From: JAHBXE01 sp044222195
Lineage (GTDB): Bacteria; Planctomycetota; Phycisphaerae; Phycisphaerales; UBA1924
Length of the DNA: 64,000 bases
Direction of reading: 5' to 3'
NCBI GenBank assembly: GCA_044222195.1
Contig: JBGANS010000005.1
Location: 1-64,000 of the forward strand
The notes beneath the pieces are model-generated. The model did no database searches. It was not told the DNA's origin and saw only the letters and a list, made by a program, of their open reading frames with translations. Of the stretch, positions 61,418-64,000 are shown in pieces (position 1 is the first letter of the stretch; every line of letters starts with the position of its first letter). The position numbers and the translations under genes were made by a program.

Positions 61418-62152
61418 ATGACACGATCGACGCTTGCGGGCGGGCTGCTTGGGCTTGTAGTGGTCGCGGCGGCGCAGGCACAGGTTGGCGGCGCGCCCTC
61501 TGGTGGGACAACTCCACCGAGCGCGACGGGCATCTGGCCGCTCTTTGTCCAATCATTTGACTTCTTCACCGTGATTCTGCTGGCGGGGTCGGTGGCGGCG
61601 GGGGCTTACATCTTCCGGGCCCTGGTCGAAGTGAGGCCCGGGGCGATTCTGCCAGTGGACAGGACACGGGCCATTTCAGAGATGGTCAAGCAGGGGCGCT
61701 TTGGCGAGCTTCGCGGCTACGTTGAGAAGGATCGGTCGTTTCTGTCTCGGGTTCTGGCCGCCGCGTTCTCACAGGGGGGGACTCGCGAGTCAATGCGGGA
61801 GGGGGCGGAAATGGTTGCGTCGGAGCAAGTGGCATCGTGGTTTCGCCGGATCGAGCCGCTCAACGTGATCGGCAACCTTGGGCCGCTGGTCGGGCTGGCG
61901 GGGACGGTGTGGGGAATGATCCTGGCGTTCACTTCGCTGGGACAGGCGGGCGGGCAGGCGGGTCCGGCGGACTTGTCGCTGGGCATTTCAAAGGCGCTGT
62001 TCCACACGCTTCTGGGATTGTGCCTGGCCATTCCGTGTTTGCTTGTATTTGGTTTCTATCGCTCGGTGATCGATCGGCACTGCACGCGGGCGATGGTGAT
62101 GGCGGCGGACCTCGTTGAGAAGTTGCCGGTGGAGGGGCAGGCCAGACCGTGA
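61418..62152 (+). CDS. MotA/TolQ/ExbB proton-channel family protein
   Basis: A 244-residue ExbB/TolQ-like protein. A signal-like or extra N-terminal helix (residues 6-22) precedes the usual three-helix core: one helix at about 48-68 and two at about 140-165 and 190-212. The core reads IEPLNVIGNLGPLVGLAGTVWGMILAF and ALFHTLLGLCLAIPCLLVFGFY, containing the conserved GL-GTV segment. With two ExbD proteins downstream it forms a proton-driven motor that energises outer-membrane transport or envelope processes. No TonB is visible in the window. Confidence 0.93.
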   Translation: MTRSTLAGGLLGLVVVAAAQAQVGGAPSGGTTPPSATGIWPLFVQSFDFFTVILLAGSVAAGAYIFRALVEVRPGAILPVDRTRAISEMVKQGRFGELRGYVEKDRSFLSRVLAAAFSQGGTRESMREGAEMVASEQVASWFRRIEPLNVIGNLGPLVGLAGTVWGMILAFTSLGQAGGQAGPADLSLGISKALFHTLLGLCLAIPCLLVFGFYRSVIDRHCTRAMVMAADLVEKLPVEGQARP

Positions 62153-62180
62153 GCGATTGCTCTGCACTTCTTCACTTCTG

Positions 62181-62615
62181 ATGAAACTCCGCACGTTCCA
62201 TCCCCAGCACCCGTTCGGCAAGATCAATGTCACGCCGATGATCGACGTGGTGATGTGCCTGATCGTGTTCTATCTCATCGTCGGCAAGCTCGCGGCCGAT
62301 CAGCGGGCGACGATCCGGTTGCCGGTCTCGACGATCGGTGTGGATGAGAAGACGCAGGACACGCTGGTGATCAACATCATGCCGACGACCGGTGGGGCGC
62401 CGGCCAGGTTCGTGATCGATGTGCTGGATATCTCGCCAGAGAACCTGCAGCAGGCGATCAAGGACAGGTTGGCGGACAAACAGGACGTGGTGGTGGAGCT
62501 GCGTGGATCGCGGGAGCTGACGTACTCCGCGATTGCATTTGCGATGCGGGCGTGCAAGGAAGCGGGGGTGGAATCCGTGCGGCTCGCGACCGAGCGGGGC
62601 GGGGGAATGCCATGA
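62181..62615 (+). CDS. ExbD/TolR-family protein 1
   Basis: A 144-residue ExbD/TolR protein with a single membrane helix carrying the essential aspartate in INVTPMIDVVMCLIVFYLIV (Asp near residue 20), followed by a periplasmic domain. The start ATG at 62181 gives MKLRTFHPQHPF; the upstream extension overlaps the ExbB gene. The gene is 28 bases after exbB and its stop overlaps the next start as ATGA. Two different ExbD subunits are common in planctomycetes and related phyla. Confidence 0.92.
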   Translation: MKLRTFHPQHPFGKINVTPMIDVVMCLIVFYLIVGKLAADQRATIRLPVSTIGVDEKTQDTLVINIMPTTGGAPARFVIDVLDISPENLQQAIKDRLADKQDVVVELRGSRELTYSAIAFAMRACKEAGVESVRLATERGGGMP

Positions 62616-63091
62616 GCAGGCCGTTCCGCCGACGCAGCGCCAGGGCGATGTGGGACCTCCACTTCGGGCCCAACATGACACCGATGGTGGATGTCGTGAT
62701 GGTGATCCTGATCTTCTTCATGGCCAGCGCGACCTTCGCGGGGGCGGAGTGGTTCCTGAAGGCGGGAATTCCGCGCGAGGCCGCCGCGGCGGCGAGCCCG
62801 CAGCCGCAGGGGGCGGATCCGTTCGCGATGCCGCCGGCGCGGTTCGAGCTGTCACTCGTGGTGGAAAACGGGCGAACGATCGCACGGGGCGAGGGGGTCG
62901 GCGAGACTGAAATGGGGTCGCTCGCCGCGACGTTGAAACAGCTCCGGGGCGAGGCGACGGCGGAGGAAATCGTGCTGATCATCCGGCCCGATTCGGGTGT
63001 GCCCTATTCGGATGTGATCCGTGCGCATGATGCGGCCGCGCAGGCGGGGATCACGAAGGTCGGGATGATGGACATCAAGACCGGGAGCTAG
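62612..63091 (+). CDS. ExbD/TolR-family protein 2
   Basis: A 159-residue second ExbD/TolR protein. The helix with the proton-carrying aspartate is NMTPMVDVVMVILIFFMASA (Asp near residue 25), followed by an Ala/Pro-rich linker and the periplasmic domain (IVLIIRPDSGVPYSDVI). Its ATG overlaps the stop of the first ExbD gene as ATGA, so they are made together, presumably as a heteromer. Its last four bases overlap the end of the convergent Fur-like gene. Confidence 0.92.
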   Translation: MSRPFRRRSARAMWDLHFGPNMTPMVDVVMVILIFFMASATFAGAEWFLKAGIPREAAAAASPQPQGADPFAMPPARFELSLVVENGRTIARGEGVGETEMGSLAATLKQLRGEATAEEIVLIIRPDSGVPYSDVIRAHDAAAQAGITKVGMMDIKTGS

Positions 63092-63534
63092 CTCGGTCGC
63101 GCGACCGCAAAGATGTGGAGTCGGTGGCCCTTGGGCGCGAGGCCGCGCTCGCGGCAGAGGCGGTCGCGGAGCGCGAGGAGCTCGGGGATCTCGATGGACT
63201 CGACCTGGCGGGTGTCGACGCGGATGAGCAGGTCGTGCGGGGTGCGGCCGTAGACGAGCTGGTAGTGGGCCTGGTCCTGGTCGAAAAGGACGCGCTGGAT
63301 GATGCCGGCATCCTGGAGGAGTCGGATGGTGCGGTAGATGGTGGCCTTGGAGACTCGGACACCGCCGGAGTTGACGGCGGTGAGGAGCTCGTCGGCTTCA
63401 AAGAGCCCGTCGCGTCCGACGATGGCGTCGAGGATGCGGGCGCGCTCGGGGGTGTACTTGAGCCCTTCGGCCTTGAGCGTCCGGCGGAAGACGGCGCAGA
63501 GGGGCTCGACGATTTCCAAGGAATCGGGGGGCAC
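63088..63534 (-). CDS. Fur-family regulator with altered metal sites
   Basis: A 148-residue Fur-family protein. The winged helix reads KYTPERARILDAIVGRDGLFEADELL and VRVSKATIYRTIRLLQDAGIIQRV, a clear Fur-type DNA-binding domain. The dimerisation domain keeps one histidine in PHDLLI and one in GHRLHIF, but the usual H-D-H-L-x-C-x2-C block is HDLLIRVDT, so one histidine and both zinc cysteines are gone. It could therefore sense something other than iron, or bind metal differently. The start is GTG with TATCAT six bases before it, so probably leaderless. The candidate target at 28111 is only a guess. Confidence 0.87.
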   Translation of the reverse strand: MPPDSLEIVEPLCAVFRRTLKAEGLKYTPERARILDAIVGRDGLFEADELLTAVNSGGVRVSKATIYRTIRLLQDAGIIQRVLFDQDQAHYQLVYGRTPHDLLIRVDTRQVESIEIPELLALRDRLCRERGLAPKGHRLHIFAVARPS

Positions 63535-63540
63535 GGCGAG

Positions 63541-63546
63541 ATGATA
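63541..63546 (-). promoter_or_regulatory. Candidate -10 box of a leaderless transcript (Fur-like gene)
   Basis: TATCAT on the minus strand, six bases before the GTG at 63534. Confidence 0.45.
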
Positions 63547-63588
63547 AGGTCGGGGCGACCCGCCGGGCGGTTCAGGAGCCGGCGTGCG

Positions 63589-63957
63589 TCAACCGACGGC
63601 GGCGCCCGCTCGCTTGGACCGGAACTTGACCTCGACCGGGACGGGCGCCGGGGACGAGTTGGTGGCGGGAGGAGCCTTCTCAGTCCGTTCTTTCAGCAGC
63701 CGGCCGGCCTTGAAGCGAACAGCGTTGCGAGCCGGAACGAGGACGCGCTGCAGGGTCCTTGGGTTCTGGGCGGTTCGCGGTGCGCGGGAGCGGACTTCGA
63801 AGACGCCGAAGTCGCGGAACTCGATCCGGTTGCCGCGCTCGAGTTCTTCGATCATGAGATCGAGGAAGTCCTGCACGATGTCACGGACGCACGTGCGCCG
63901 GGCCTTTCGTTTCGCGGTGATCCGATCGACCAGGTCTTTTTTCTTGATGGTCGCCAT
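63589..63957 (-). CDS. HU/IHF-family DNA-binding protein
   Basis: A 122-residue HU-type nucleoid protein. The body domain begins IKKKDLVDRITAKRKARRTCV and the arm carries the DNA-intercalating proline in QNPRT (the R/Q-N-P-x-T motif); VPARNAVRFKAGRLLKE closes the fold near residue 95. The last 25 residues are an Ala/Pro/Lys tail not found in E. coli HU. AGAGAGG lies six bases before the ATG at 63957. It probably compacts and bends DNA. Confidence 0.93.
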   Translation of the reverse strand: MATIKKKDLVDRITAKRKARRTCVRDIVQDFLDLMIEELERGNRIEFRDFGVFEVRSRAPRTAQNPRTLQRVLVPARNAVRFKAGRLLKERTEKAPPATNSSPAPVPVEVKFRSKRAGAAVG

Positions 63958-64000
63958 GAGTTGCCTCTCTCCCATGACCCCAAAGCTGGAGTAGATGACA

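Noticed and set aside
1..64000. tRNA, rRNA, riboswitch, insertion sequence or prophage
   Set aside because: No cloverleaf with a T-arm, no conserved riboswitch core and no transposase, integrase or phage gene was found on reading both strands, though small RNAs could be missed by eye.

Overview
The window is high-GC bacterial chromosome, most likely from a planctomycete of the Phycisphaerae/Phycisphaerales type. The pointers are: many secreted proteins ending in a paired dockerin-like repeat with an N-C-D-G ... T-A-N-D-F-Q-C-F core, a TIGR03790-like protein, a DUF1080 protein, PEP-CTERM-like tails, planctomycete-style CxxCGY...CPECG zinc ribbons, and a prepilin-like protein of the DUF1559 type. 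The lineage is inferred from protein style; there is no rRNA or tRNA in the window. In total I call 51 protein genes, one of them cut by the left edge.

Layout. (1) 1-15425, all on the minus strand: an exopolysaccharide locus. It holds a Wzy-like polymerase, three GT4 glycosyltransferases, a GT2 glycosyltransferase fused to a hexapeptide acetyltransferase, a second free acetyltransferase, a GDP-mannose 3,5-epimerase-like enzyme, a patatin-like lipoprotein, a PAP/inositol-type phosphatase, an FkbM methyltransferase, an alpha/beta hydrolase and APS kinase. (2) 15716-25827: three tandem mosaic secreted proteins, ATP sulfurylase, a methyltransferase and a TIGR03790-like secreted protein. (3) 26232-33557: two PEP-CTERM-like paralogues, a feoA-feoB-small membrane protein operon with a Fur-like operator, a STAS protein, a secreted amidohydrolase and a SpoIIE-type phosphatase. 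(4) 33713-40956: three large secreted proteins with the dockerin-like tail (metalloprotease, repeat propeller, di-haem peroxidase). (5) 41070-63957: mixed housekeeping and envelope genes (GT4, HIT, PilZ, GNAT, MFS, NAD synthetase, LPG-synthase-like flippase, GT39-like, thioester-like surface protein, pseudopilin, DnaE, DUF1080, DUF418, ThiL, TsaE, an ExbB/ExbD/ExbD set, Fur-like regulator, HU).

How the genes fit together. The sulfate-activation enzymes (ATP sulfurylase, APS kinase) and a PAP-phosphatase-like enzyme flank the polysaccharide genes, so a sulfated polymer is possible, but no sulfotransferase is visible. Seven proteins of very different type share one C-terminal dockerin-like module, which looks like a common sorting or surface-attachment tag; no cohesin partner is visible here. 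Iron uptake (feoAB) has a candidate Fur operator, and a Fur-family gene lies 35 kb away.

Two window-wide signals stand out. The plus strand changes from C-rich to G-rich near 30.2-31.3 kb regardless of gene direction, as expected at a replication-related skew switch. Many genes without a Shine-Dalgarno sequence carry a TAnnnT-type box 5-8 bases before the start codon, suggesting leaderless transcripts. Other notable points are a TsaE fused to a YacG-like domain that has lost three of four zinc cysteines, and a DnaE with low-complexity in-frame insertions resembling short repeats found between genes nearby.
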